From Desulfopila inferna (GTDB taxonomy: Bacteria; Desulfobacterota; Desulfobulbia; Desulfobulbales; Desulfocapsaceae): a DNA stretch of 64,000 bases. Positions 8,576 to 18,137 of this stretch are shown here, piece after piece. Numbering within the stretch: the first letter of the stretch is position 1; the number at the start of each line of letters is the position of its first letter. The notes under the pieces were generated by a model, which was not told the DNA's origin, made no database searches, and worked only from the letters and a program-made list of their open reading frames with translations. The stretch covers positions 124,001-188,000 of the forward strand of contig NZ_JAFFQE010000006.1 of assembly GCF_016919005.1 (NCBI RefSeq). Direction: 5' to 3'. The position numbers and the translations under genes are program-made.

Positions 8576-9463
8576 TCAAAGTAACTCCTCCAGAGGCGGC
8601 AGCTCCGGCGTGGCCCCCGAAAAGCCGCAGACATAAGCAGCCACTTTGGCGGCAAAGGGGTGTATTTTTTCAAGTGGCAACTGCATACACAGGCCGGTAG
8701 CCACGGCGGCAGCAAAAGAATCGCCGGCACCGACCGTATCGACCACCAGTGCCGCTTCCCCTTCGAACACCGAATCACCCAACTCAGGAGAAAACAGCCT
8801 GCTGCCCTGCCCGCCTTTGGTAAGGATGATTAATTCCAGATCATATGCTGTACACAAGGCTTCAAGGACGGTGGTTTCATCACCTTCAAGATCGAGGAAT
8901 TCTCTGACAACGAGAAGTTCTTCATCGTTGAGCTTCAGGATCGTGGCGGTCTGCAGAAGCGTGAGGATAGTCGCCCTGTCGTAATGGTGCCGCAGGTTGA
9001 TATCGAAAAGCCGAATACACTCCGAGGAGGTATGCGACAAAAAATTCCTTATGGATTCAGCCGAGTCGCTATTCCTCTGGGCCAGGGTACCGTAGCAGAC
9101 CACATCGGCACGGGCGGCAAGATCAAGATGCTCCTGATTGAGAGCCAGGTGATCCCAGGCAACATCCTCATGAATAATATACGATGGTATGCCCTGCTCA
9201 TCCATACTAACAGTGACCACACCCGTCGGATACCGATCAGTGGAAGTGATATAATGGCCAACTTCTTTCTTTTCCAGTGTCTTGAGGATCTCGACGCCAT
9301 CATCATCCCGGCCGACACAACTGACGACAACACCTTTATTGCCGAGCTGGGTCGCATGATAGGCAAAGTTGGCAGGCGCGCCTCCCAACTGCTTGCCCCG
9401 GGGCAGCATATCCCAGAGTATTTCCCCTATTCCCACCATGAGGAACTCCTTCTTTTTCTGCAT
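8576..9463 (-). CDS. Fructokinase, PfkB family
   Basis: Sugar kinase of about 295 residues. The N-terminal MVGIGEILWDMLP and GGAPANFAYHATQLG are typical of bacterial fructokinases, and the PfkB anion-hole and catalytic-base motif DTVGAGDSFAAAVATG is near the C-terminus. It probably phosphorylates the fructose released by sucrose synthase, whose gene starts 440 bp away in the opposite direction. Start choice: GGAG lies six bases before ATG 9463; an upstream in-frame TTG at 9475 would overlap that site. A related PfkB hexose specificity is possible. Confidence 0.88.
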   Translation of the reverse strand: MQKKKEFLMVGIGEILWDMLPRGKQLGGAPANFAYHATQLGNKGVVVSCVGRDDDGVEILKTLEKKEVGHYITSTDRYPTGVVTVSMDEQGIPSYIIHEDVAWDHLALNQEHLDLAARADVVCYGTLAQRNSDSAESIRNFLSHTSSECIRLFDINLRHHYDRATILTLLQTATILKLNDEELLVVREFLDLEGDETTVLEALCTAYDLELIILTKGGQGSRLFSPELGDSVFEGEAALVVDTVGAGDSFAAAVATGLCMQLPLEKIHPFAAKVAAYVCGFSGATPELPPLEELL

Positions 9464-9524
9464 CACATTCTCCAAAATTGGTAATTACCTTGATAATCTT
9501 CTAAAAAGTCATCGGAGTTGTCAA

Positions 9525-9680
9525 GGTGGACTTTGCGATAAGCACCCGTACGGCCATAAACTCCGACTTCGAGAAAGTTCGAGATATCAGACGTAGTAAC
9601 TGAAACGGTGATTCGGAGGGGCACGGCCAATGGCCGTTTCAAACCTTCAACGACGGAGATCGAGCTTTTTACGAGTCCCT
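9525..9680 (-). repeat. Dispersed repeat family 2, long copy
   Basis: About 156 bp in the fructokinase-sucrose synthase gap. Read on the minus strand it starts GGGACTCGTAAAAAGC, contains CGTTTCAGTTACTACG (as at 3039-3114), then CTCGAAGTCGGAGTTTATG and CGTACGGGTGCTTA (as at 18085-18137). It creates a minus-strand open frame of 85 codons that is not treated as a gene. Confidence 0.7.
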
Positions 9681-9821
9681 CAACCTTTACAAATCTATTA
9701 TCAGGTAACATAAGTAACATATTAAGAATTTATGTTTTCCTCTGTAAACCTGTCGTTCATCCGGAATTTTTCGGCCTGGTTCAGCACATCGTTGTTGAAC
9801 AGCACCAAAGGCAGGTGATTC

Positions 9822-9848
9822 TTGACAGGTTCCTCTACATGATACAAT
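9822..9848 (+). promoter_or_regulatory. Sigma-70-type promoter for sucrose synthase
   Basis: TTGACA at 9822-9827 and TACAAT at 9843-9848, separated by 15 bp. The hexamers are near consensus but the spacer is two bases short. The start codon at 9907 is about 50 bp beyond the expected transcription start. Confidence 0.5.
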
Positions 9849-9906
9849 TATTAACTTCAAAATCACAAGCGCTTATCCAGATTCACTTTGGTTAAAAGGA
9901 GTTTTC

Positions 9907-12291
9907 ATGATTCTGCAGCAACTCTTCACGTATAAAGACCTGCATCCGCAAATCTTCCACGATGCCCTGCTGTCAATTCAGACTCAAGCGAAAAATTTGA
10001 TTCTCGGCAGTGAACTGTGGGATGATTTTGTCGCCTTTTGTCACGAAAAGGAGCGGCGGGATGTCCTCTCTTCCCCCCTTGCCATTGCCCTGAAAAAAAC
10101 GCAGGAGGCTTTGGCTACCGACACCTGGCTTTACCTTGTCATCAGACCACGGGTCGCCACCTGGCATTATCTGCGTTATCATCTGGAAGAGAAGACCTTG
10201 AAGGAAATTACCGTCAGTGAATTTCTTTCCGTCAAGGAAAAACTGGTTACCGGGACAACGGAGAATTTCCTGCTCGAAATCGATTTCGCCCCTTTCGAGC
10301 GCGACTTCCCCAAAATGAGCCAGGTCCGTTCCATCGGTCACGGCGTCGAATTCCTTAACCGCCGCTTCTCCAGCCGGCTCTCCAATATGCTGAGCAGAGG
10401 AGATGAATTACTGTTTTCCTTCCTCCGCATGCACGGTCACCTGGGTATACCCTTCATGATCAATGACAAAATACGCAACGCCAGGGAGTTGCGCAATGCT
10501 CTTTCCAGCGGCATGGAGTATCTGGACCTCCAGCCGTCAGGCTTGGAGTGGTCCGATTTGAAGGATGAACTCAATCAAATAGGCTTTGAGCCCGGATGGG
10601 GTAGAAGCATTGAAGATATTAATCAAAATTTCAGCATATTGGCAAATCTGCTCGAGGCCTCCGATCACCATAACCTGGAGATATTTCTCAGCAGCATTCC
10701 GATGATTTTCAACCTTGTCATTCTCTCGCCGCATGGCTTTTTCGGTCAGGAGAATGTCCTGGGCCTGCCGGACACCGGTGGCCAGGTCGTCTATATCCTC
10801 GATCAGGTCAGGGCTCTTGAACGAGAAATGAAGAAGCGCATTTATAACCAGGGCCTCGACATCGAGCCACAGATTCTGATTCTGACCCGGCTTATTCCCG
10901 AAGCAGGCGAAACCACCTGTGATCAGCCGGAAGAGCTGGTTGAAGGGACCGAGAACGTCCGAATCCTCAGAATCCCGTTCCGGGACAAGAACGGCGCAGT
11001 AATCCCGCAGTGGATTTCGAGATTCGAAATCTGGCCCTATCTGGAAACATATGCCAAGGAAGCCGAAGCAACAATTCTCAAACACCTCGGCAAACGTCCG
11101 GATCTTATCATTGGAAACTATTCCGACGGTAATCTGGTGGCCACCCTCCTCTCCAACAGTCTCGGTGTCACCCAATGCAATATTGCCCATGCCCTTGAAA
11201 AGACAAAATATCTCTACTCCGCCCTGTTCTGGAAGAGCATGGAGGACCAGTATCACTTTTCCTGCCAGTTTACCGCGGATCTCATCGCCATGAACTCAGC
11301 CGACTTCATCATAACCTCCACCTTCCAGGAGATCGCCGGCTCAAATGACGTGGTAGGCCAGTATGAAAGCTACGGTTCTTTCGCCATGCCCGAACTGCAA
11401 AGGGTGATTCATGGCATAGATGTTTTTGATCCGAAATTCAATATTGTTTCCCCGGGTGCCGATGAGGACGTCTATTTCCCCTATTATGAAGAAGAGAGAC
11501 GGCTGCATCACCTGCATGGTGAGATCGAGAGGTTGATTTACGGCGCAGAAGAAGACAGCAGGGGTAATTATGAGGTTGCCGACAAGCCGGTCCTCTTCTC
11601 CATGGCCCGGCTGGACCGCATCAAGAATCTTTCCGGACTGGTGGAGTTTTATGCCAGGGATGATCGTTTGCGAGGTCTTTGCAATCTGCTCATCATCGGC
11701 GGCACCGTTAATCCCGAGCTGTCCGGCGACGAAGAAGAACGGTTGCAGATTCACAGAATACACCAGCTCTTTGACGAATTCGGCCTGGACGGTCAGGTGC
11801 GCTGGCTCGGCAAACGTCTCAACAAACAGCTCAGCGGTGAACTCTACAGATACGTTGCCGATAAACGCGGTGTCTTCGTGCAACCCGCTTTTTTTGAAGC
11901 CTTCGGACTGACGGTAATAGAAGCGATGGCGTCAGGACTGCCGACCTTTGCTACGCAATACGGCGGACCGCTCGAAATAATCGTCAATACCGTCTCCGGA
12001 TTTCATATCAATCCAAATCATGGCGACAAGGCAGCCAAAAAGATCGCTGATTTCTTTGAACAGTGCAGCATGATGCCGCAGCACTGGGAAAAAATCTCCA
12101 ATGGGGCGATTGCACGGGTCGAAGAGAGGTACACCTGGAAACTCTACGCCAAAAGGCTGTTGTCGCTGAGCTGCATCTATGGATTCTGGAAATACGCCAC
12201 CAACCTTGAACGCCAGGAAACCGACAGGTACCTGGAAATGCTGTATCATCTTCAATATAAACCACTGGCCGCTTCGATTATACGGGAATGA
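9907..12291 (+). CDS. Sucrose synthase
   Basis: GT4-family glycosyltransferase of 794 residues, the usual length for sucrose synthase. It reversibly converts sucrose plus a nucleoside diphosphate to nucleotide-glucose plus fructose. The N-terminal regulatory region spans roughly residues 1-260. The GT-B core begins with [20 protein letters not shown] near residue 290, then has [39 protein letters not shown] and the donor-site region [17 protein letters not shown] with [17 protein letters not shown] lies before ATG 9907. A fructokinase is divergent next door and a sucrose-phosphate synthase lies 50 kb right, so this organism probably both makes and breaks sucrose, perhaps as osmolyte or reserve. 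Confidence 0.93.
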   Translation: MILQQLFTYKDLHPQIFHDALLSIQTQAKNLILGSELWDDFVAFCHEKERRDVLSSPLAIALKKTQEALATDTWLYLVIRPRVATWHYLRYHLEEKTLKEITVSEFLSVKEKLVTGTTENFLLEIDFAPFERDFPKMSQVRSIGHGVEFLNRRFSSRLSNMLSRGDELLFSFLRMHGHLGIPFMINDKIRNARELRNALSSGMEYLDLQPSGLEWSDLKDELNQIGFEPGWGRSIEDINQNFSILANLLEASDHHNLEIFLSSIPMIFNLVILSPHGFFGQENVLGLPDTGGQVVYILDQVRALEREMKKRIYNQGLDIEPQILILTRLIPEAGETTCDQPEELVEGTENVRILRIPFRDKNGAVIPQWISRFEIWPYLETYAKEAEATILKHLGKRPDLIIGNYSDGNLVATLLSNSLGVTQCNIAHALEKTKYLYSALFWKSMEDQYHFSCQFTADLIAMNSADFIITSTFQEIAGSNDVVGQYESYGSFAMPELQRVIHGIDVFDPKFNIVSPGADEDVYFPYYEEERRLHHLHGEIERLIYGAEEDSRGNYEVADKPVLFSMARLDRIKNLSGLVEFYARDDRLRGLCNLLIIGGTVNPELSGDEEERLQIHRIHQLFDEFGLDGQVRWLGKRLNKQLSGELYRYVADKRGVFVQPAFFEAFGLTVIEAMASGLPTFATQYGGPLEIIVNTVSGFHINPNHGDKAAKKIADFFEQCSMMPQHWEKISNGAIARVEERYTWKLYAKRLLSLSCIYGFWKYATNLERQETDRYLEMLYHLQYKPLAASIIRE

Positions 12292-12345
12292 GCCACTCAT
12301 TACAGATCAGGCGCGGCTATGGCGTAGTCTAGATTGATTACCCAG

Positions 12346-12687
12346 CTATCTCTTGGGCAGGAGGATGACGATCGGCTTTTTCTCCTCGGTAAAGAGAAGA
12401 TAAAAGGAGGAAGCCCCACAATTGATGACATTTCCGGAAGTATAGGTATAGGTGCCGGACGGCTCGACGGTCATTTGCCCGAGTTCGGCGAGGATGCCGC
12501 TCTGCAGCTGCAGCGAACCGCCATCACTGATCAGGATGTCCCGGCAATTCAGGGAGAGCGTCGATCCGTTAATTGTGAGTGTCGAACCGCTGCCTATGGT
12601 AAGAATCTGGGCATTGGACCTCACCGGTTGCAAAAGAGCCGCGAGGACACTCACCACGGTGATAAGCAAAAACGAATTATTTCTCAT
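12346..12687 (-). CDS. Small exported protein of unknown function
   Basis: About 113 residues. An N-terminal signal peptide (MRNNSFLLITVVSVLAALL, cleavage likely near SNA) precedes a Ser/Thr/Gly-rich part with short beta-type repeats (LTIGSGSTLTINGSTLSL, then LQLQSGILAELG), as in parallel beta-helix or adhesin fragments. The start at 12687 has GGAG six bases upstream; a longer reading frame to 12807 overlaps the upstream gene and is rejected. It lies 46 bp after the S74-type gene on the same strand and is probably cotranscribed. No family recognised. Confidence 0.65.
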   Translation of the reverse strand: MRNNSFLLITVVSVLAALLQPVRSNAQILTIGSGSTLTINGSTLSLNCRDILISDGGSLQLQSGILAELGQMTVEPSGTYTYTSGNVINCGASSFYLLFTEEKKPIVILLPKR

Positions 12688-12733
12688 CTCATACTCCTCA
12701 GGCCACTGCCTGTGAGTGAAAAGGATCGAAGGC

Positions 12734-14197
12734 TCATCGGCCGATAGCGACCTGGCCGGCCACGGTCTGCGCTTCCAGCTGAGCACGTAACTGTAAAACC
12801 TTGGCATTCAGCTCCTCGATGGCCTTCTGCTGTTCCTGAACGACCTTGGCCATTACCGCCACCACATCCATGGTGCTGATCGATTTATGACTGTTGGTGG
12901 CCACCAGCTCCGGCACTTCTTCGGCGATAAAGCCGATGGATTCCTCCTCCGGCGCGGCTTTGTAATTGAACCTAACGGGGCGCAGACCGGCAAAAGTCTG
13001 CAGGGCGTCCTCGGCTTCAAGCGATCTGATGTTCTCTTTGATTTCTCTGCTGCTGCCCAGCTCGAGATTGCCGCTGATGAAAGCATTGCCTTGCACATGC
13101 AAGGTTTGCAAAGGGGTGGCGGTGCCCAGACCGACATTACCGGAAGAGCTTAGAAAGATCGAATCAGTCGGGGCGTTGGGCTTGATCCTGAAGGGTAATT
13201 TGGAGCCGTTGGTGACGTCGCGCACAAAGAAATTGGTTTCATTGCCGGCCACATCCCAGACCTGATTGCTCCAGCCACCAGTGCCGTCCTGATCCAGGCG
13301 AATCGCCGGGGTGTCGCCGTCAGCGATATGGAGTTCGAGCACCGGAACGGAAGTGCCCAAACCGATATTGCCGTTGTTTCTGAGATAGATGGAGTTGGCC
13401 GGAGCACCGGCCTCAAGGATGAACAGTCTCCTTGCCGCATCGACATCCTGGATCGCAAAGATATTCTTGCCCCCGCTGGTAGAGTCGTTGGCGGTCAGCT
13501 CCCAGTCATTGCTGGGGAAGGAACCGGAACTGGTATCCATAAACTTGATACGCGTATTGTTTTCCTTAATCCGAATGGTATCAAAACCAAAATTCTCACC
13601 ATTGACACAATCAAATCCTACACATTCGCTGCCCGTGACGATGAGGTCATCATTGATTGCCTGATCGGCCAGGGCAGGTGTTACCAGAAAGTCCAGGAAG
13701 GCCTGCAAGGCCTGGCTGCCTTTCTCCAGAACAGCATCCAGCAAGGTGGTCTCTTCTACGCTTGGAGGAACGATGATGCCGTTTTCGATGAGGAAACCGC
13801 CGGATTCAACCTGGGCCTTTGACGAACCGCCTCCTGTTCTGGTATCACCACCCTCCTGCTCCTGCATTCTGGCATTCTGCAAAATTGCCCTGCCGATCCT
13901 GATCTCCCAGGAATACAGCCCATCCGAGGCGGTAGCGGGGACGGACCAATAGAGAGGAGCGCCGTCGGAATTCCCGGTGAAGATGATCTCACCGCTGGGT
14001 GCCGATACCCGCAACTCCATATAGGTAATTTGGGAGGAGATAGCCACGGCGGAAAGTCCGCTGTGATCAATGCCGACCTCAACAGATCCTTGAGCGGTCT
14101 TGCCCACAAAAGCAAACAGCATTACAGCCGCCAGTGCACCAGTCAGGCTGCATAGCATCTTTCTCCAGCCGGACCAACATCCATCTGCCATTCTCAT
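12734..14197 (-). CDS. Exported protein with C-terminal S74 intramolecular chaperone domain
   Basis: About 487 residues. A signal peptide lies near residues 12-36. The middle holds two similar segments, NIGLGTSVPVLELHIADGD and NVGLGTATPLQTLHVQG, typical of trimeric fibre proteins. The peptidase S74 (endosialidase chaperone) domain starts at GSSREIKENI and includes VRFNYK and IGFIAEEVPELV; the Ser and Lys five residues apart in SSREIK match the self-cleavage dyad spacing. A short coiled coil (VVQEQQKAIEELNAKVLQL) ends the protein. Start 14197 has GGAG six bases upstream. No phage structural genes are near, so it is probably a cell-surface fibre. A downstream small exported gene shares the operon. 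Confidence 0.75.
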   Translation of the reverse strand: MRMADGCWSGWRKMLCSLTGALAAVMLFAFVGKTAQGSVEVGIDHSGLSAVAISSQITYMELRVSAPSGEIIFTGNSDGAPLYWSVPATASDGLYSWEIRIGRAILQNARMQEQEGGDTRTGGGSSKAQVESGGFLIENGIIVPPSVEETTLLDAVLEKGSQALQAFLDFLVTPALADQAINDDLIVTGSECVGFDCVNGENFGFDTIRIKENNTRIKFMDTSSGSFPSNDWELTANDSTSGGKNIFAIQDVDAARRLFILEAGAPANSIYLRNNGNIGLGTSVPVLELHIADGDTPAIRLDQDGTGGWSNQVWDVAGNETNFFVRDVTNGSKLPFRIKPNAPTDSIFLSSSGNVGLGTATPLQTLHVQGNAFISGNLELGSSREIKENIRSLEAEDALQTFAGLRPVRFNYKAAPEEESIGFIAEEVPELVATNSHKSISTMDVVAVMAKVVQEQQKAIEELNAKVLQLRAQLEAQTVAGQVAIGR

Positions 14198-14538
14198 GAT
14201 CATCTCCCCAAAAACTTGCTTTTTAAACAAAGAGCACAATAAACCAGCCCAGGATTCTTTTTATATAGTCTACAAAATTATTCCATCAAATACTTTTTAT
14301 ATCTTTTTGAAAATAATACTCTTTTATTTCCGAAAAATTTAAAAACCACTAAAATTGTTTTGATCAATTCATAGCATTTGCATTATCCTGGCAATCACGC
14401 TCTGATTTTTGCTCGTTGCCGATTCTCCTGAAAGTGAATGTAGTTATTTCGGCGGAACCATCGGTATGCAGAAAAGCACTGGGCTCCCGCCCTAGAGCTG
14501 CCCCATCTTAAGTAAATTTTTATGAAGGAGAAACTTTG
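14198..14538. other. AT-rich divergent intergenic region
   Basis: About 340 bp between divergent secreted-protein genes. It is clearly AT-richer than its surroundings, especially 14260-14400, and must hold promoters for both directions. No convincing -35/-10 pair, operator or RNA gene was recognised. Confidence 0.5.
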
Positions 14539-17500
14539 ATGTTTTCGGAAGTGTGGTATTGCCTGGCCAAAAGGACTCTTCAGCTGTCGATGTTTCTCCT
14601 TTTCCTTTCTCAGCCCTGTCGGGCCGATGTTTCCATAACCCAGAGTATAGCTCCCGATACTATCGGTCCGGGCAGCACGACAACGCTCAGTTTCGCCATC
14701 TCCAGCACCGAGACAATGCCGGTCTCCGATCTTGCCTTTACTCTCTACCTGCCTGCCGCAACGACACTTGCCGCCCCTGCCCTTGCCGGCAACAGCTGCA
14801 ACGGCATCCTGACCGCCGCCGATGGCGGGAGCACTATTGCCCTTACCGGAGGCTATCTGAGCGCCCAGTCATCCTGCACCATCTCGGTGGATATAGTCTC
14901 CAACCTCCCAGGAATTCACACCCACTCAGTCAGCCCCTTGACCTCCAGTGCCGGAACCTGGGAAGCGAATACCGCCGATCTCACCGTCGACATCGGCCGG
15001 CCCGGATTCATGAAAAGCTTCTACCCCGCAACCATATCATCAGGAGGCAGAAGCACCTTAACCTTCACGATAGACAACAGTCTCAACCCTAATCCTGTAT
15101 ACAACCTTCTTTTCAGCGACACCTTGCCGGCAGGCATGGTGGTGGCCGATCCGCCCAATGCAACCACAACATGCGGCGGCACCATTCTGGCTGCGACGGG
15201 AACGAAACTCATCTCATTGGAGCCCTTGAATACCATAAGTTCAGTTGCAGGAGGAAGCAGTTGCACCGTGACCATCGATGTCACGGCAAGCGGCAACGGG
15301 ACTCTCTCAAATTCCAGCGGCAGCCTGTCTACATACTTGTCCGGCACGCCTTTGACCAGCGGCAAGGCCAACGCCGCTCTCACCGTCACCCGCGATGCCC
15401 TCCACCTGCAGAAGTCTTTTGTCGACGACCCGATACCAGCGGGCTCCCAAGGCATGCTCCGCTATACCATCTCCAACTACGACAGGGAGAATACCGCCAC
15501 CGCCATCACCTTCACCGACAATCTCGATGCCGCACTTGCCGGACTTACCGTCTCGGATTTGCCCCAGAGCGACGTCTGCGGCAACGGATCGCTGCTGAGC
15601 GGCAGCGGCATACTCACCCTGAGCGGGGCGAGCCTGGATCCCCGGGCCTCCTGCAGCTTTTCCGTGCCCATATCCGTGCCCGGAGATGCGGCCAGCGGCC
15701 GGTATGCCGGAACCACCAGCACTGTAACCGGACAGTTGAATGGCAACAGCGTTATCGGATCCGCGGCCGTCGATACCCTTTTCGTGCAGCCGGTCCCCCT
15801 GCTCATCAAGGAGTTCAGCGATGATCCAGTTGCCGCACCCGGTCAGGCAACCCTGCGATTTACGGTCACCAACACCAGCACCGTCTCCCCTGCTACGGCA
15901 ATTACCTTCAGGGATAACCTGCTGGGTGCCATCATCATCCCAACAGGAACTCTCCCCACTGATCCCTGCGGCGGCGGATCATGGCTTCAGTCAATTGACC
16001 AACCCGGCGATATCATGCTGACTCTTGAATCAGGAAATCTGGCAGCCGGCGAATCCTGCAGCTTTGAAGTCCTTCTCGATATTCCCGAAGGCTTGCCCAG
16101 TGGCGGGATCGTCAATACCACCAGCGAGATCACCGCCACGATAGACGAAGTGAATTATGCCGGCAGACCGGCAACGGACACCCTGGTCATCCTCGGTGGC
16201 GCCCCGAATCTGGCCAAGAGCTTCACCAACGACCCGGTTATGCCGGGCGGGACCGTCAACCTCCAGTTCACCCTCACTAACACTTCTGAAGATAGCACCG
16301 CCACCGGCATCTCCTTCACCGACGACCTCGAGACGGTTCTAACCGGCTTGCGCACCACCGGGCTGCCCAGATCCGGGATCTGCGGCTCCGGCTCGCTGCT
16401 CAGCGGCTCCGACATCCTGAGCCTGAGCGGAGGGGCCTTGGCACCGGGGGCTTCCTGTACCTTCAACGTGACCCTGCAAGTTCCCGGGAATGTCCTGCCA
16501 GGCAACTTTTACAACACCACCAGCAGCCTGTCGGCCATCGTCGGCGGCGTTTCCGTTACCGGCCCTCCGGCTACGGACACCCTCACCGTCTCCAGCCTCA
16601 GCTTTAGCAAATCCTTCACCAATGATCCTGTCATCGCCGGGGAGACTGTTAATCTGGAATTCACCATCAGTAATAGCCACCCAACCGATAGCATCAGTAA
16701 TCTTTCCTTTTCAGATTTCCTTCCCTCGGTTCTCTCGGGATTGAACTCCACCAGCGGGATTCAGAACGATATCTGCGGAGCGGGTTCCACACTCAGCGGG
16801 ACCTCCACGCTTTTCTTCAGCGGCGGCTCACTGGAAGCAGGGAACTCCTGCACCTTCACCACAGATTTGCAGGTGCCTCAAGGCACGCCATCCGGCTCCT
16901 ATCTCAATGCCACCAGTAGCCTTCTGGCAAACGGATTGAATACCGGCATCCAAGCCACCGACATCCTCGTGGTGAACAATTCTCTGCTAAAGCTGACTAA
17001 GAGCTTCACCGACGCCCCGGTTGCGCCTGGAGAGGATGCCACCCTCGTGTACACCCTCACCAATCTCCACCCTTCGGCTCAGGCCTCGGCAATCTCCTTT
17101 AGCGACAACTTCGATAACGCCCTCACCGGACTTACCGCTGTGAACCTTCCGGCCGACGGCTTCTGCGGGCCGGTATCGACGTTGAGCGGCGGTGGACTTG
17201 TCACCATGGCAGGCGGCGTTCTCGACGGCGGTTCATCCTGCAGCTTCAGTATCACCCTGCGGCCCCCCGCCCAACAGACAGGAGCCGCAGCGATCAGTAC
17301 CACCAGCGGCCTAAGCGGCATTATCAACTCTCTTCCTGTGGTGGGCGATCCGGCAAGCGATACGCTGCTGATCACCAACATCGGCTTCAACAAATCTTTC
17401 ACCTCGTTCTCCACGGCCGGTGGAACGGCGCGGCTGACCTTCAATCTGCGCAACAATGATCTGGAAAGCAGGGTGAGCGAACTCTCCTTTATCGACGATC

Positions 17501-18003
17501 TCAGTTCCATGTCCCCAGGTGTCGTTGCCGATGGGCTCCCCCTCCTCAATGTCTGCGGCAATGGTTCAAGGCTGTCCGGCAGCGACAGGATTACCCTGAA
17601 CAACGCCAGCCTGGGTCCCAACGGTTCCTGTTCCTTCAGCGTCCTGCTGCGAATGCCTCGCCATACACCGGAGGGTGAGCTGATCAACACCACCGAACCC
17701 CTTCTTCTCAATGGCCTGGAGATCACCGCTCCGGCCACAGCGGCATTGCTGATCGACAACGACCTTGATAACGACCGACTGCCGGACCTGTGGGAGCGCG
17801 ACAACGGACTCGATCCTACCAACCCCGGGGACGCGGCACTGGATTACGATGGCGACGGCTTCTCAAACTACCAGGAATATCTCTACCGCACCCATCCTCG
17901 CCGGTACGATGCCGATGACAACAATAATGGCCTGCCTGACTCCTATGACCGCATGAAAGCAGCATTGGTGCCCATGCACTATCTGCTCAACCACAGCCAA
18001 TAG
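14539..18003 (+). CDS. Large exported protein with eight DUF11-like repeats and a calcium-binding tail
   Basis: About 1154 residues. A signal peptide (residues about 10-30, ending near CRA) is followed by eight tandem repeats of about 120-130 residues. Each begins like KSFTNDPVxPGGTVNLQFTL, passes through FTDDL and CGxGSxLSG, and ends near NTTSxL and ATDTL, with two conserved cysteines per repeat. These resemble DUF11/conserved-repeat immunoglobulin-like modules of surface proteins. The C-terminus is rich in DxDxDG-type loops (DNDLDNDRLPDLWE, LDYDGDGFSNYQEY), as in thrombospondin type 3 calcium-binding repeats. ATG 14539 is eight bases from AAGGAG. It probably acts at the cell surface; the partner is unknown. 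Confidence 0.8.
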   Translation: MFSEVWYCLAKRTLQLSMFLLFLSQPCRADVSITQSIAPDTIGPGSTTTLSFAISSTETMPVSDLAFTLYLPAATTLAAPALAGNSCNGILTAADGGSTIALTGGYLSAQSSCTISVDIVSNLPGIHTHSVSPLTSSAGTWEANTADLTVDIGRPGFMKSFYPATISSGGRSTLTFTIDNSLNPNPVYNLLFSDTLPAGMVVADPPNATTTCGGTILAATGTKLISLEPLNTISSVAGGSSCTVTIDVTASGNGTLSNSSGSLSTYLSGTPLTSGKANAALTVTRDALHLQKSFVDDPIPAGSQGMLRYTISNYDRENTATAITFTDNLDAALAGLTVSDLPQSDVCGNGSLLSGSGILTLSGASLDPRASCSFSVPISVPGDAASGRYAGTTSTVTGQLNGNSVIGSAAVDTLFVQPVPLLIKEFSDDPVAAPGQATLRFTVTNTSTVSPATAITFRDNLLGAIIIPTGTLPTDPCGGGSWLQSIDQPGDIMLTLESGNLAAGESCSFEVLLDIPEGLPSGGIVNTTSEITATIDEVNYAGRPATDTLVILGGAPNLAKSFTNDPVMPGGTVNLQFTLTNTSEDSTATGISFTDDLETVLTGLRTTGLPRSGICGSGSLLSGSDILSLSGGALAPGASCTFNVTLQVPGNVLPGNFYNTTSSLSAIVGGVSVTGPPATDTLTVSSLSFSKSFTNDPVIAGETVNLEFTISNSHPTDSISNLSFSDFLPSVLSGLNSTSGIQNDICGAGSTLSGTSTLFFSGGSLEAGNSCTFTTDLQVPQGTPSGSYLNATSSLLANGLNTGIQATDILVVNNSLLKLTKSFTDAPVAPGEDATLVYTLTNLHPSAQASAISFSDNFDNALTGLTAVNLPADGFCGPVSTLSGGGLVTMAGGVLDGGSSCSFSITLRPPAQQTGAAAISTTSGLSGIINSLPVVGDPASDTLLITNIGFNKSFTSFSTAGGTARLTFNLRNNDLESRVSELSFIDDLSSMSPGVVADGLPLLNVCGNGSRLSGSDRITLNNASLGPNGSCSFSVLLRMPRHTPEGELINTTEPLLLNGLEITAPATAALLIDNDLDNDRLPDLWERDNGLDPTNPGDAALDYDGDGFSNYQEYLYRTHPRRYDADDNNNGLPDSYDRMKAALVPMHYLLNHSQ

Positions 18004-18017
18004 CCTATCAATCCAGC

Positions 18018-18049
18018 GGCATGGCGGAATACCCGGACCCCGCCTTGCC
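18018..18049 (+). terminator. Hairpin after the DUF11-repeat gene
   Basis: GGCATGGCGG at 18018-18027 pairs with CCGCCTTGCC at 18040-18049 with one mismatch and a 12-base loop, 15 bp after the stop codon. There is no following T run, so termination is inferred from position. Confidence 0.45.
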
Positions 18050-18084
18050 GCAACCTGCCAAAAATCTGTAATGGAGAAAATCGG

Positions 18085-18137
18085 GTTTTCTCGAAGTCGA
18101 AGTTTATGCCCGTACGGGTGCTTACCGCGAGTCCATC
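18085..18137 (+). repeat. Dispersed repeat family 2, partial copy
   Basis: The text TCTCGAAGTCGAAGTTTATG followed by CCGTACGGGTGCTTACCGCG repeats, with few changes, the minus strand of 9525-9585. On the minus strand it ends in GATGGACTCG, the same terminus as at 3039. It overlaps the last codons of the frameshifted methyltransferase reading. Confidence 0.65.

Noticed and set aside
9463-9720. Minus-strand frame of 85 codons between fructokinase and sucrose synthase
   Set aside because: Consists mostly of dispersed repeat family 2, whose other copies are not open in the same way.
17079-17822. Minus-strand frame opposite the DUF11-repeat gene
   Set aside because: Low-complexity Ser/Arg/Leu-rich product caused by the repeats on the coding strand.
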